From the NCBI GenBank assembly GCA_910576335.1, contig CAJTIU010000030.1, forward strand, positions 1 through 54,812: DNA of 54,812 bases. The letters are read 5' to 3'. The position numbers and the translations under genes are program-made. The stretch comes from Lachnospiraceae bacterium (GTDB taxonomy: Bacteria > Bacillota > Clostridia > Lachnospirales > Lachnospiraceae). Shown one piece after another: positions 24,033 to 33,463 of the stretch (position 1 is the first letter of the stretch; every line of letters begins with the position of its first letter). The notes under the pieces were generated by a model. It saw nothing but the letters and a program-made list of their open reading frames with translations. It was not told where the DNA came from and searched no databases.

Positions 24033-25748
24033 ATGGAACGGTGGGTGCTTCTTAGAAAAGGTGCTGATTTTGAGGCAATCAGCAGGAAATATGGGATCAG
24101 CAGGAGGCTTGCGGCTTTGATCCGCAACCGCGAGATAATCGGAGATGAGGCAGTGGATGCTTATCTGAACGGCTCTCTGACTGATTTTTATGATGGAATG
24201 CTTATGAAGGATATGGACCGGGCGGTAGAACTTCTTCTTGAGAAGCTTCGTGAACATAAGCGGATACGGATCATAGGGGATTATGATATTGACGGCGTGA
24301 ATGCTACATATATTCTGCTGGAAGGGCTGGCTTCTCTTGGCGCGGATGCGGACAGTGACATACCAGACCGTGTGCAGGATGGATATGGACTGAACCGTAT
24401 GTTGATTGAGCGTGCATATAAGGCGGGAGTGGATACGATTATTACTTGTGATAATGGGATTGCTGCTGCTGCGGAGATTGCTTACGGGAAATCACTTGGC
24501 ATGTCTGTGATTGTTACAGATCACCATGAGGTGCCCTATGAGGAAAAGGACGGAGAGAGGCATTATATTCTCCCGCCTGCAGATGCAGTTGTGGATCCGA
24601 AGCGGGAGGACTGTGGCTATCCGTTTAAGGGGCTGTGTGGCGCTGCGGTGGCCTATAAGCTTGTGGAGGCGCTTCATGAGGCGTCAGGCCTGGATGTAGA
24701 GGATATGGATTATCTGATTGAAAATGTGGCAATAGCAACGGTGGGAGATGTGATGGATCTGACAGGGGAGAACCGTGTATTCGTTAAGGAAGGGCTGGCC
24801 ATGCTGAAACGAACGGCAAATCCAGGTCTCAGGGCTCTGATTAACTGCACAGGAATCAACAGGGAGGCTCTGAGTGCATACCACATTGGATTCATTCTAG
24901 GTCCGTGTCTGAACGCCAGCGGAAGGCTGGATACTGCAAAGCGGGCTCTTGCTCTTCTTGAAACAAGGGAGAGTAAGGAGGCAGACATTCTGGCGGGGGA
25001 TCTGAAGGCTCTGAATGACAACCGGAAGGATCTGACGGAGCAGGCAGTAGAGGAGGCGGTAAAGCTTGTAGAGGAGACATCGATTCACGATGACAGAGTG
25101 CTTGTGATCTATCTGCCGGACTGCCATGAAAGCCTGGCGGGAATCGTGGCGGGAAAGGTACGGGAGCGCTTTTACAGGCCGGTATTTGTTCTTACGAACG
25201 CGAAGGACGGAGTGAAAGGCTCTGGGCGCTCCATTGAGGCATATTCCATGTATGAGGAGCTGACCCGGTGCAGGCATCTTTTTACAAAGTATGGCGGACA
25301 TCCTCTGGCGGCCGGAGTTTCGCTTTCGCTTGAGAATGTAGAGGAGTTCAGAAGACTGCTTAATGAAAACTGTACCCTTGGCGAAGAGGAGCTGACAGAA
25401 AAGGTTGTAATCGATATGGAGCTTCCCTTTTCTGCCGTTACAGAAGAGTTTATCAGAGAACTGTCGCTTTTGGAGCCATTTGGAAAGGGAAATACGAAGC
25501 CGGTTTTTGCCGGGCGGGAAATTGTTTTCAGAGATGTGCGTATAATAGGAAAGAACAGGAATGTTCTTAAGGCAAAGGTGTGTGACAGGACGGGAGTATG
25601 GCTTGAGGGATTGTATTTCGGGGACGTCAACCGCATGGAACATACACTTATGGAGCGCAGGGATACCCTTTCTGTAACCTTTTATCCTGGTGTGAATGAA
25701 TATATGGGCCGAAGAAGCCTCCAGATTATAATTACACACTATAAATAA
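24033..25748 (+). CDS. recJ: Single-stranded-DNA-specific exonuclease RecJ
   Basis: A 571-residue 5'-3' single-strand exonuclease of the DHH superfamily used in recombination and mismatch repair. Metal-binding motifs are visible: RIIGDYDIDGV (about residue 80), CDNGIAAAAEI (about 133), VTDHHEVPYEE (DHH, about 162) and later GRLDTAKRAL and GGHPLAAGVSL in the DHHA1 part (about 290-430). A C-terminal OB-like domain follows. ATG 24,033 is chosen because GGAGG lies five bases upstream. It is the first gene of the recJ-apt-rel group. Confidence 0.92.
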   Translation: MERWVLLRKGADFEAISRKYGISRRLAALIRNREIIGDEAVDAYLNGSLTDFYDGMLMKDMDRAVELLLEKLREHKRIRIIGDYDIDGVNATYILLEGLASLGADADSDIPDRVQDGYGLNRMLIERAYKAGVDTIITCDNGIAAAAEIAYGKSLGMSVIVTDHHEVPYEEKDGERHYILPPADAVVDPKREDCGYPFKGLCGAAVAYKLVEALHEASGLDVEDMDYLIENVAIATVGDVMDLTGENRVFVKEGLAMLKRTANPGLRALINCTGINREALSAYHIGFILGPCLNASGRLDTAKRALALLETRESKEADILAGDLKALNDNRKDLTEQAVEEAVKLVEETSIHDDRVLVIYLPDCHESLAGIVAGKVRERFYRPVFVLTNAKDGVKGSGRSIEAYSMYEELTRCRHLFTKYGGHPLAAGVSLSLENVEEFRRLLNENCTLGEEELTEKVVIDMELPFSAVTEEFIRELSLLEPFGKGNTKPVFAGREIVFRDVRIIGKNRNVLKAKVCDRTGVWLEGLYFGDVNRMEHTLMERRDTLSVTFYPGVNEYMGRRSLQIIITHYK

Positions 25749-25855
25749 GTAGAAATATTTGAAAATATCTGAAACTAATGGTATACTTATTGAAGATAGC
25801 GAATCGGTATGTTTTTGACAGTGTAATCAAGAAAAAGGAATGGAGTGTGCATAAG

Positions 25856-26380
25856 ATGAAAAAGATAGAGGAATATGTAAGAAGCATCCCGGATTTTCCG
25901 GAGCCGGGGATTATCTTCCGGGATGTGACGAGTGTGCTGCAGGATGCGGACGGGCTGGTTCTTTCCATTGACTTGATGAAGGAAAAGCTGGAGGGTCTGG
26001 AGTTTGATGTGATCGTGGGGCCGGAGTCCAGGGGATTTATTTTTGGCGTTCCCATTGCCTACAGCCTCCATAAGCCATTTATTCCGATCCGGAAAAAGGG
26101 AAAGCTTCCCTGCGAGACAGTTTCAGTGGAATACGAACTTGAATACGGAATGGCAGAGATTGAGATCCACAAGGATGCCATCCGGCCGGGACAGAGGGTT
26201 GTGATTATTGATGACCTGATGGCAACAGGCGGGACGAATGAGGCGATGGTGAAGCTGATTGAAAAGCTTGGCGGCAAGGTGGTAAAGGCCGTGTTTCTGA
26301 TGGAGCTTGCAGGCTTAAAGGGAAGAGAGAGGCTGAAAGACTATGATATTGACTCTGTAATTGTATATCCAGGGAAATAA
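25856..26380 (+). CDS. apt: Adenine phosphoribosyltransferase
   Basis: A 174-residue purine salvage enzyme converting adenine and PRPP to AMP. FPEPGIIFRDVTSVL (residues about 14-28), GPESRGFIFGVPIA (about 54-67) and the PRPP loop VVIIDDLMATGGTNEA (about 113-128) are diagnostic. GGAATGGAG lies upstream of ATG 25,856; the longer frame from 25,778 has no ribosome site. The order recJ-apt-rel is conserved in Firmicutes. Confidence 0.95.
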   Translation: MKKIEEYVRSIPDFPEPGIIFRDVTSVLQDADGLVLSIDLMKEKLEGLEFDVIVGPESRGFIFGVPIAYSLHKPFIPIRKKGKLPCETVSVEYELEYGMAEIEIHKDAIRPGQRVVIIDDLMATGGTNEAMVKLIEKLGGKVVKAVFLMELAGLKGRERLKDYDIDSVIVYPGK

Positions 26381-26484
26381 CTGGCAACAGTTTAGAAAAA
26401 GAGTATCTAAAGAGTGTATAAAAGAGTTTGCAGTAAAGCCTGGCTTGGCTGTCATTTAAAAAGAGAAGGGAGGAGGCAAGTAAT

Positions 26485-28833
26485 ATGTCAGAGAAGATTA
26501 CAACTTACGAATCGTTTGATGATCGGATCGCGCCTGAGGCGATTACGGAAGACCTTGGCAAAGGACTTGATATGGTAGACGGGCATGCCGTGAAGGCGCC
26601 CGGGGATTATGAGAATCCAGATAAGCTGTATGACATGTTAATTGCCCGTATCAGGAAGTATCATCCGTCTACAGATGTGAGTATGATCCGCAAGGCCTAT
26701 GACCTGGCCAGGGAGGCTCACGGCAATCAGTTCCGCAAGTCCGGGGAACCTTATATTGTACATCCTTTATGGGTGTCCATTATACTTGCGAATCTTGAGA
26801 TGGATAAAGAGACAATCATTGCTGCGATGCTTCACGATGTCGTGGAGGACACTGAGATTAGTGAGAAGGAGGTCAGCAGTGATTTTGGAGAAGAGGTGGC
26901 ACTGCTTGTAGATGGCGTCACCAAACTGGGACAGCTGTCGTATTCTTCGGATAAACTGGAGGTACAGGCAGAAAATCTGCGGAAGATGTTCCTTGCCATG
27001 GCAAAGGATATCCGTGTCATCATCATTAAGCTGGCGGACCGTCTTCACAATATGCGTACGCTCCAGTTTATGCGTCCGGAAAAGCAGAGGGAAAAGGCGA
27101 AAGAGACTATGGATATCTATGCGCCCATTGCCCAGAGGCTTGGAATATCCAGGATCAAGACTGAGCTTGATGATCTGGCGCTTAAGTATTCACAGCCAGA
27201 GGTGTTCTTTGATCTTGTGAACCAGATCAATGCCAGGAAGATGGAACGTGAGGAGTTCGTACAGCAGATCGTGGAGGAAGTGGCGGCACACTTGAAGAAT
27301 GCGAAGATCAGAGGTGATGTCAGCGGACGTGTAAAGCACTTTTTCAGTATTTATAAGAAAATGGTGAATCAGGATAAGACAGTGGATCAGATCTATGATC
27401 TTTTTGCGGTCCGGATTATCGTGGATTCAGTAAAGGACTGCTATGCGGCGCTTGGCGTGATCCATGAGATGTATACACCGATCCCGGGGCGTTTTAAGGA
27501 TTACATCGCCATGCCGAAGCCTAACATGTACCAGTCTCTTCATACAACGCTCATGAGCTCGGTAGGACAGCCATTTGAAATCCAGATCCGTACCCAGGAG
27601 ATGCACAAGACGGCAGAGTATGGAATCGCTGCTCACTGGAAATATAAGGAGACAGGGGACAGCAAGAAGAGTGTGGCGACCCAGGAGGAAGAGAAGCTGA
27701 GCTGGCTTAGGCAGATTCTGGAGTGGCAGCAGGATATGTCCGATAACCGGGAATTTTTAAGTCTGATCAAAGGTGATCTAGACCTCTTTGCTGAGGATGT
27801 CTACTGCTTCACCCCGCAGGGAGATGTCAAGAACCTGCCCAATGGCTCCACACCTATTGATTTTGCCTATGTAATCCACAGTGCAGTGGGAAATAAGATG
27901 GTAGGTGCAAGGGTAAATGGAAAGCTGGTGCCCATAGACTATAAGATACAGAACGGTGACCGTATTGAGATACTGACCTCTCAGAATTCCAGGGGACCGA
28001 GCCGTGACTGGCTGAATGTTGTAAAGAGTACCCAGGCGAAGAATAAGATTAACCAGTGGTTTAAGAAAGAGTTTAAGGAAGACAACATTATAAAAGGAAA
28101 AGAGATGATTACGTCCTATTGCAGGGCGAAGTCTATTAATGCATCTGATATACTGCAGTCAAAGTATCAGGAGATTGTTCAGAAAAAGTACGGCTTTAAG
28201 GACTGGGCTTCCGTGCTGGCAGCAATCGGACACGGCGGTCTGAAGGAAGGCCAGGTTGTCAACCGTCTTATGGAGGAATATGCAAAGGAGCATAAGCAGG
28301 AGATTACTGATGAGGTCGTGCTTGAGAAAGTGGCTGAGGCTGCAAGGAATAAGGTGCATATTGCCAAGTCAAAGAGCGGTATTGTCGTAAAGGGAATTGA
28401 TGATATGGCTGTGCGTTTTTCCAGATGCTGTAATCCGGTTCCGGGAGATGAGATCGTCGGATTTGTGACGCGAGGACGGGGGATGACCATTCACCGGACA
28501 GACTGTGTAAATATGATCCACCTGACAGAGACAGAACGTGCCAGGCTGATTGATGTGGAATGGGAGAGTAATGTTGCGGAAAAGGCAGAAGGGCAGTATC
28601 TTGCTGAGATTAAGATGTATGCCAATGACCGCAAAGGTCTGCTCATGGAGGTTACCAGGATCTTTACAGAGTCGGGCGTGGATGTGAAATCCATGAATAT
28701 CCGTACCAGCAAGCAGGGGACCGCTACCATTGAGACTGGGTTTATTGTTCATGGGCGGGAGGAATTGTCGAAGATCATTACAAGGCTCAGGATGCTGGAG
28801 GATGTGATTGATATTGAGAGAACGACTGGTTAG
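26485..28833 (+). CDS. rel: Bifunctional (p)ppGpp synthetase/hydrolase Rel
   Basis: A 782-residue Rel enzyme that makes and degrades (p)ppGpp in the stringent response. The HD hydrolase domain (ATMLHDVVEDT-type motif at about residue 113-123, then KLADRLHNMRTL about 178), the synthetase domain (RFKDYIAMPKPNMYQSLHTT about 335-354), TGS (YCFTPQGDVKNLPNGSTPID about 437-456), a zinc-finger/helical region with RCCNPVPGDEIVGF (about 645-658) and the ACT domain (about 710-782) are all present. Both active sites look intact. GGGAGG precedes ATG 26,485. Confidence 0.95.
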   Translation: MSEKITTYESFDDRIAPEAITEDLGKGLDMVDGHAVKAPGDYENPDKLYDMLIARIRKYHPSTDVSMIRKAYDLAREAHGNQFRKSGEPYIVHPLWVSIILANLEMDKETIIAAMLHDVVEDTEISEKEVSSDFGEEVALLVDGVTKLGQLSYSSDKLEVQAENLRKMFLAMAKDIRVIIIKLADRLHNMRTLQFMRPEKQREKAKETMDIYAPIAQRLGISRIKTELDDLALKYSQPEVFFDLVNQINARKMEREEFVQQIVEEVAAHLKNAKIRGDVSGRVKHFFSIYKKMVNQDKTVDQIYDLFAVRIIVDSVKDCYAALGVIHEMYTPIPGRFKDYIAMPKPNMYQSLHTTLMSSVGQPFEIQIRTQEMHKTAEYGIAAHWKYKETGDSKKSVATQEEEKLSWLRQILEWQQDMSDNREFLSLIKGDLDLFAEDVYCFTPQGDVKNLPNGSTPIDFAYVIHSAVGNKMVGARVNGKLVPIDYKIQNGDRIEILTSQNSRGPSRDWLNVVKSTQAKNKINQWFKKEFKEDNIIKGKEMITSYCRAKSINASDILQSKYQEIVQKKYGFKDWASVLAAIGHGGLKEGQVVNRLMEEYAKEHKQEITDEVVLEKVAEAARNKVHIAKSKSGIVVKGIDDMAVRFSRCCNPVPGDEIVGFVTRGRGMTIHRTDCVNMIHLTETERARLIDVEWESNVAEKAEGQYLAEIKMYANDRKGLLMEVTRIFTESGVDVKSMNIRTSKQGTATIETGFIVHGREELSKIITRLRMLEDVIDIERTTG

Positions 28834-28911
28834 AGCAGGAAACAGCCTTGCTTTGCCGGAGGCAGATCCTGTACGGACTGGCCAAATAGTTATAAGGAGT
28901 TTACAAAAAAT

Positions 28912-29532
28912 ATGAGAATAGAAAAATTTTCAGTGGGGATTTTGGGAACAAACTGTTATCTGGCGGTAAATGAGGAGACCCTGGAGACGGTGATTGTGGA
29001 TCCAGGTGCATGCCCGAAGAAGTTGTTAAGCTACATCGCAGAGGAGAACCTTAAGCCTGCGGCGATTCTTCTTACCCATGGACATTTCGACCATATCATG
29101 GGGGTCGATGGTTTCCTGAAGGAGTTTTCCATACCAGTTTATGTGCATGAGGATGACAGGGATGCCATGAACGATGCGCGTCTTAACCAGTCCCGGACTT
29201 ATACCTCCGGGTATACCTTTTCAGATGCAGTGTATGTGAAGGATCAGGAGATCTTAAAACTTGCGGGATATGATATGGAAGTAATTCATACGCCAGGGCA
29301 TACGATGGGCTGCTGCTGTTATTATATAGCATCAGAAGATGTACTTTTCAGTGGAGACACACTGTTTCAAAATTCAGTCGGCAGGACGGATTTTGAGAAT
29401 AGCAGTACTTCAGCGCTGGTGCGTTCCGTCAGGGAACGTCTTTTTGTACTTCCGGATGATACGCATGTATATCCGGGACATTCTGGCGAGACCATGATTG
29501 GGTATGAGAAGACCCATAATCCTTATGTATAG
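28912..29532 (+). CDS. MBL-fold metallo-hydrolase (GloB-like)
   Basis: A 206-residue metallo-beta-lactamase-fold hydrolase of the hydroxyacylglutathione-hydrolase-like group. The metal ligands are in THGHFDHIMG (about residues 55-64), HTPGHTMGCC (about 125-134) and FSGDTLFQNSVGRTD (about 145-160), with a final HSGE near 185. TAAGGAG precedes ATG 28,912. The gene regularly follows rel in Firmicutes. The physiological substrate is not evident; these bacteria generally lack glutathione, so another thioester is likely. Confidence 0.88.
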   Translation: MRIEKFSVGILGTNCYLAVNEETLETVIVDPGACPKKLLSYIAEENLKPAAILLTHGHFDHIMGVDGFLKEFSIPVYVHEDDRDAMNDARLNQSRTYTSGYTFSDAVYVKDQEILKLAGYDMEVIHTPGHTMGCCCYYIASEDVLFSGDTLFQNSVGRTDFENSSTSALVRSVRERLFVLPDDTHVYPGHSGETMIGYEKTHNPYV

Positions 29533-29566
29533 AGTAAAACCTGATATTAGAAAGGGAGAATGAGGA

Positions 29567-30967
29567 ATGATCAGGGTTGTATGCAGCAAGGAAACGTATG
29601 TTTATAATGGATATCATATGGTGAAGGCTTTTTATCCGCATGAGGAGGCTGCTTCCTGTGTGGAGGAAAAAGCCTCTCATTATATTAGTGTATATTTTGA
29701 GGATGGCAGTGCGGCTGCCGTGGCAAAGGAAGAAGTCCCGGGAGATGGAGTCGTGGAGGCCAGAGAATTAAAATACCGGATTGACTGTCTGCTGTACAAA
29801 AAACTTGTCTCTCGGACAGGGAGGAGTCTTGCATGGGGGATTCTCATGGGAGTACGCCCGACGAAGATTGCTATGGCAGAGATGGAGGGCGGGGCGGTGA
29901 AAGAGGATTTCACTGCCAGGTTTGTGCAGGATTATTTTGTCTCCAGGGAGAAGGCAGAGCTTGCATGGCAGATTGCTGAGAGGGAGAAGAGGCTGTTGGA
30001 CAGGCTAGATAAAAGGGGCATAAGTCTTTACATTGGAATTCCTTTCTGCCCGTCTGTGTGCACTTACTGTTCCTTTAGTTCAGGCGCACTGGCGGATTGG
30101 AAGGACCGGGTAGAGGATTATATTGATGCACTGCTCCGGGAATTGGCGGCAATCGCACGTGCGGCGGTAAAATGGCGGTTAAATACGATCTATATTGGCG
30201 GTGGTACCCCTACAACTCTTAGCGCTGCACAGATGGAGCGTCTTCTGTCCTTCCTGGATGAAAAATTTTCGAAGGAGCATCTTTTGGAGTATACCGTAGA
30301 GGCAGGAAGACCGGATAGCATTACGCCAGAAAAGCTCTCTGTCTTAAAGGCGCACGGGGTAACAAGAATCTCGATTAATCCACAGAGCATGCAGCAGAAA
30401 ACACTGGATGTCATCGGAAGGCTTCATACGCCTGAAGATATCCGGACGGCATACAGGATGGCGCGGGAAGCGGGGTTTGATAATATTAATATGGATCTCA
30501 TTGCGGGTCTGCCTAAAGAGACGGAAGAGGATATGAGAGATACCCTTTCCCAAATCGAAAGGCTTGCACCGGACAGCATTACCGTGCATTCTCTTGCGGT
30601 GAAGCGGGCGGCAAGGATGGGACAGAAAAAAGAGTATCCTATGTCTCCACAGATTGGGCAGATGATCCGGGACGCCGCTGACTGTGCAAAGAGGATGGGG
30701 ATGTCCCCTTATTATCTGTACAGACAGAAGAATATCTCGGGGAATTTTGAAAATGTGGGCTATGCAAAGGTTGACAAAGCAGGGCTATATAATATACTTA
30801 TAATGGAGGAGAAACAGACTATAGTTGCCTGCGGAGCCGGTAGTATCTCGAAAAGGGTATACCCTGACGGACGTATCGAAAGATGCGAAAATGTCAAGGA
30901 TATAGCGTCTTTCATAGAAAGAATTGATGAAATGATTGAGAGAAAACGGAAACTTCTTGAGGATTAA
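29567..30967 (+). CDS. hemZ: HemZ-family oxygen-independent coproporphyrinogen dehydrogenase-like radical SAM protein
   Basis: A 466-residue radical SAM protein of the HemZ group, related to HemN. The cluster motif is FCPSVCTYCSFSS (about residues 159-171); GGGTPTTL (about 208) and GRPDSITPEKL (about 245) are typical of the HemN family. The reading frame is complete, but its last 55 codons (from about 30,803) are duplicated in degenerate form at 37,307-37,491, just before hisS, its normal neighbour. The present 3' end may thus have been supplied by the inserted island. Members annotated HemZ lack proof of coproporphyrinogen oxidation. Confidence 0.88.
   Translation: MIRVVCSKETYVYNGYHMVKAFYPHEEAASCVEEKASHYISVYFEDGSAAAVAKEEVPGDGVVEARELKYRIDCLLYKKLVSRTGRSLAWGILMGVRPTKIAMAEMEGGAVKEDFTARFVQDYFVSREKAELAWQIAEREKRLLDRLDKRGISLYIGIPFCPSVCTYCSFSSGALADWKDRVEDYIDALLRELAAIARAAVKWRLNTIYIGGGTPTTLSAAQMERLLSFLDEKFSKEHLLEYTVEAGRPDSITPEKLSVLKAHGVTRISINPQSMQQKTLDVIGRLHTPEDIRTAYRMAREAGFDNINMDLIAGLPKETEEDMRDTLSQIERLAPDSITVHSLAVKRAARMGQKKEYPMSPQIGQMIRDAADCAKRMGMSPYYLYRQKNISGNFENVGYAKVDKAGLYNILIMEEKQTIVACGAGSISKRVYPDGRIERCENVKDIASFIERIDEMIERKRKLLED
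30803..30822. repeat. Left 20-base direct repeat of the hemZ island (attL candidate)
   Basis: ATGGAGGAGAAACAGACTAT occurs here inside hemZ and again at 37,307-37,326, in the same orientation, 6.5 kb apart. With the preceding TTAT the match is 24 of 25 bases. Beyond it the two copies are similar but diverged. Confidence 0.65.
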
Positions 30968-31037
30968 AAAGAGTTTTTGTTGTACATCAAAATTAGGAAG
31001 AGTCAGGGACAATGACACCGTTTAACTGGCTGCGTTC

Positions 31038-31126
31038 ATGGAACTGTGGGAAACCCTGTTTGCAGGATGTGGGCAAGCTGTTTTTGCTTTTCCACAGGCT
31101 GTAAATGGGGTTTCCCATAGTTCCAT
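31038..31126. repeat. Long imperfect inverted repeat after hemZ
   Basis: Two 24-base arms (31,038-31,061 and 31,103-31,126) are complementary at 21 positions. It lies in the gene-free stretch 30,968-31,175 between the convergent hemZ and the response regulator gene, so it may be a bidirectional terminator or the trace of a small inserted element. Confidence 0.65.
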
Positions 31127-31175
31127 AGCCATTTCCATGATACAGATTTTGATGATTTGCTTATTTGATGAGAAA

Positions 31176-31790
31176 TTAACAAATCGGCGGGAGGTATCCT
31201 AATTGAATCGCCTTGGTTACAGCTTCGACAGAGGAGGAAACATCAAGTTTTTCAAATATATGCTGTAAATGATTGGAGAGGGTACGCTCGCTGATATAAA
31301 GTGTGCCTGCAATCTCTTTCCGCTTTCTGCCGTTAGCTATAAGCTGCAAAATCTGTTTTTCACAGTCAGTTAATTCTTCTAAAAACGGAACAGAAGCGTT
31401 GAAGATAAATTTTCCCTGCATGATCTGTGAAAGAAAAGCGATCAGCATTTCCGGTTCTGTATTTTTGTTGATAAATCCTTTTACCCCGATTTTTTTTGCT
31501 TCGTTGCGGTATACTGGAAGATCGTATCCGGACAGGATAACAATTTTCTGCTCCGGATGACGGTGTAATATCTGCTTTGCCAATTCCAGACCATCTTCAG
31601 ATGTTATATTTTTTAAATTGATATCCATAAGCAGGATGTCCGGGGCATCTTCTTCAATAAATTTCTCCAATAGGGAAATATCATTGATACTTTTAAAGTT
31701 TTTTATTTCCGGGTAGTCTGATAATGCAATTTCCAGACTTTTGGAAAATAGAACATGGTCATCGACTAATAAAATATTGATAAGAAGCAT
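31176..31790 (-). CDS. NarL/LuxR-type response regulator
   Basis: A 204-residue response regulator. The receiver domain (ILLVDDHVLFSKSLEIAL, phospho-acceptor Asp in DILLMDINL at about residue 55, Lys in KGFINKN about 104) is followed by a LuxR-type helix-turn-helix (LTDCEKQILQLIANGRKRKE ... YISERTLSNHLQHIFEKLDV, about 138-190). It overlaps the end of the upstream sensor kinase gene by about 32 bases, so the two are coupled. It presumably controls the ABC transporter genes further upstream on the same strand. The start ATG lies unusually close to its AAAGGAG site, so a slightly later non-ATG start is possible. Confidence 0.88.
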   Translation of the reverse strand: MLLINILLVDDHVLFSKSLEIALSDYPEIKNFKSINDISLLEKFIEEDAPDILLMDINLKNITSEDGLELAKQILHRHPEQKIVILSGYDLPVYRNEAKKIGVKGFINKNTEPEMLIAFLSQIMQGKFIFNASVPFLEELTDCEKQILQLIANGRKRKEIAGTLYISERTLSNHLQHIFEKLDVSSSVEAVTKAIQLGYLPPIC

Positions 31791-33324
31791 CTCCTTTCAT
31801 TGGCAGATTGATACAGACGCAGATTCCATGTGGGAAATTTGGGGTTATACTTACAGTGCCGTCCATGCTTTGCACACGGTCAGTGCTTAATGCAAGACCT
31901 CTGTGTTTTGTTGAGTCTGCATAGGTGAGGCTGCCGGCATCAGCACTCCCATTATCCTTTACGCATAATACGATCATTCCATTATCCTGTGTAAGTGTTA
32001 TCCATGCTTTTTCTCCCGTAGAGTGTTTGTAAACATTCGTGACGAGTTCTTTTAAAAGCCGGTATATGAAAATGTCATATGGCGGAACTAAAAATAAAGA
32101 GTCTGGACAGTCAAAAACAATGCTGATGTGACGCTCAGGAAATGATTGCGCAATATAGGCAAGCAAGTTTTGGTAATTCTCTTTTATCGTAAGCTTTGAC
32201 AGTAATACAGGATGGTAATCCTGCATCTGCTCACGGATATAGAGATTCATACTATCAAGAGTTTCTGTGATTATTTGCTGTATATCAGGTTTTGCTGATT
32301 TATACATCAAATTTTTTATGGAAAGCAGGTCTTGAAGTATATTGTCATGAAGAAAGTTTGAAAATTCAAGTTTTATCTGCTCTTCCTGCTGTAACTGTGC
32401 CAATGCTGCATTGTATTTGCTTTCCATAACCATGTTGCCTCCTCCCTGCCTTAAATTAAAATCCAGTATGATATTGCAGACATAGATAAATACAAACATA
32501 GCGTCCAACATAAGAAGGAAGGATAACCAGCCGATACCCAGAGTCATTGTAATCAGACCACAAATGGTAACACCGAAAAGCAGGATCAACATTAACTGGA
32601 GTCTGCTGAATATGGCAGACAATGGAAAACTGTGATGCTCTTTCAGTATAATACTATGAATACTCATGGAGAACAGCAGGACAGGGATATACACTCCAAA
32701 GTTTGAAAGGTTTCCTTTTATTCCCATTGTGGTAAGACAGTATGTAATGAATAAAATGATGATTACCACAAGAGAGAGCAGAATGGATTTCCTTTCTGCT
32801 TTAAGGACAAAAGCAGTTCTTTTTCTATGGTAAGCGACAACAAAAACGAAGCAAAGCCAGCTTAGCAAAAACTGGATGTCATACAACAATGCAAACACAT
32901 TATCTGATATTAAAATGCCAATAAGGGAGCAGATACAGGTTCCGGTCAGGCAGAAATTTGTTTCTTTTTTGAATTTATAACCGCTTCCCTGAAATAAAAA
33001 CATGAGTATGAAATTGATAAAAATGTACCATATAACTGGACTTAAGGCATAAAAAACAATATCTGCTATAGCGTTGTCCGAAACGGAAAGGAGCATATAC
33101 CAACCGTCTAATGCCAGCAGACCGCAAAACAAAGAGATAGCTTTATTATCTCTGATGTTGCAGGAACTCACATAAGTAGCGTCTATCAACATCAATGATG
33201 ACAGGAATAATGATACAGTTTTGCTGATGCTGCACGGCATCTGAATGTTTATTTCCAGCCCCATATATATTATAAGCAGGGTGGAGTTTATAAAAAGCAA
33301 AAGCTTAGGATTAATGCGCTTCAT
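31759..33324 (-). CDS. Membrane sensor histidine kinase (HisKA_3 type)
   Basis: A 521-residue sensor kinase. The N-terminal half (about 1-290) has about ten hydrophobic spans and little extracellular sequence. The dimerisation and phosphorylation helix has the HisKA_3 pattern EFSNFLHDNILQDLLSIKNL with the histidine at about residue 335, followed by an ATPase domain (KELVTNVYKHST about 432 as N box, CVKDNGSADAG about 460, HRGLALSTDRVQSMDGTVSI about 476-495). It pairs with the NarL-type regulator encoded directly after it. A likely role is sensing a membrane-active compound handled by the adjacent transporter; this is inferred from context. Confidence 0.85.
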   Translation of the reverse strand: MKRINPKLLLFINSTLLIIYMGLEINIQMPCSISKTVSLFLSSLMLIDATYVSSCNIRDNKAISLFCGLLALDGWYMLLSVSDNAIADIVFYALSPVIWYIFINFILMFLFQGSGYKFKKETNFCLTGTCICSLIGILISDNVFALLYDIQFLLSWLCFVFVVAYHRKRTAFVLKAERKSILLSLVVIIILFITYCLTTMGIKGNLSNFGVYIPVLLFSMSIHSIILKEHHSFPLSAIFSRLQLMLILLFGVTICGLITMTLGIGWLSFLLMLDAMFVFIYVCNIILDFNLRQGGGNMVMESKYNAALAQLQQEEQIKLEFSNFLHDNILQDLLSIKNLMYKSAKPDIQQIITETLDSMNLYIREQMQDYHPVLLSKLTIKENYQNLLAYIAQSFPERHISIVFDCPDSLFLVPPYDIFIYRLLKELVTNVYKHSTGEKAWITLTQDNGMIVLCVKDNGSADAGSLTYADSTKHRGLALSTDRVQSMDGTVSITPNFPHGICVCINLPMKGDASYQYFISR

Positions 33325-33419
33325 ATTTTTGCCCCCTTATCCATGTCTAAATTATATCATTTATCTGTGTGCATACAACTAATATTTTCATATGATTCCG
33401 ATAGCCTTGCATATAGATT

Positions 33420-33456
33420 GCGAAAATGCCGGGTGATAAAGAAACGGCATTTTCGC
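33420..33456. terminator. Terminator hairpin between transporter and kinase genes
   Basis: GCGAAAATGCCG (33,420-33,431) and CGGCATTTTCGC (33,445-33,456) form a perfect 12-base-pair stem just after the minus-strand permease gene. Confidence 0.7.
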
Positions 33457-33463
33457 ATAATCT

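Noticed and set aside
25814-25842. TTGACA at 25,814 as an apt promoter
   Set aside because: No -10 box exists at a workable distance downstream; apt is probably read from recJ or another start.
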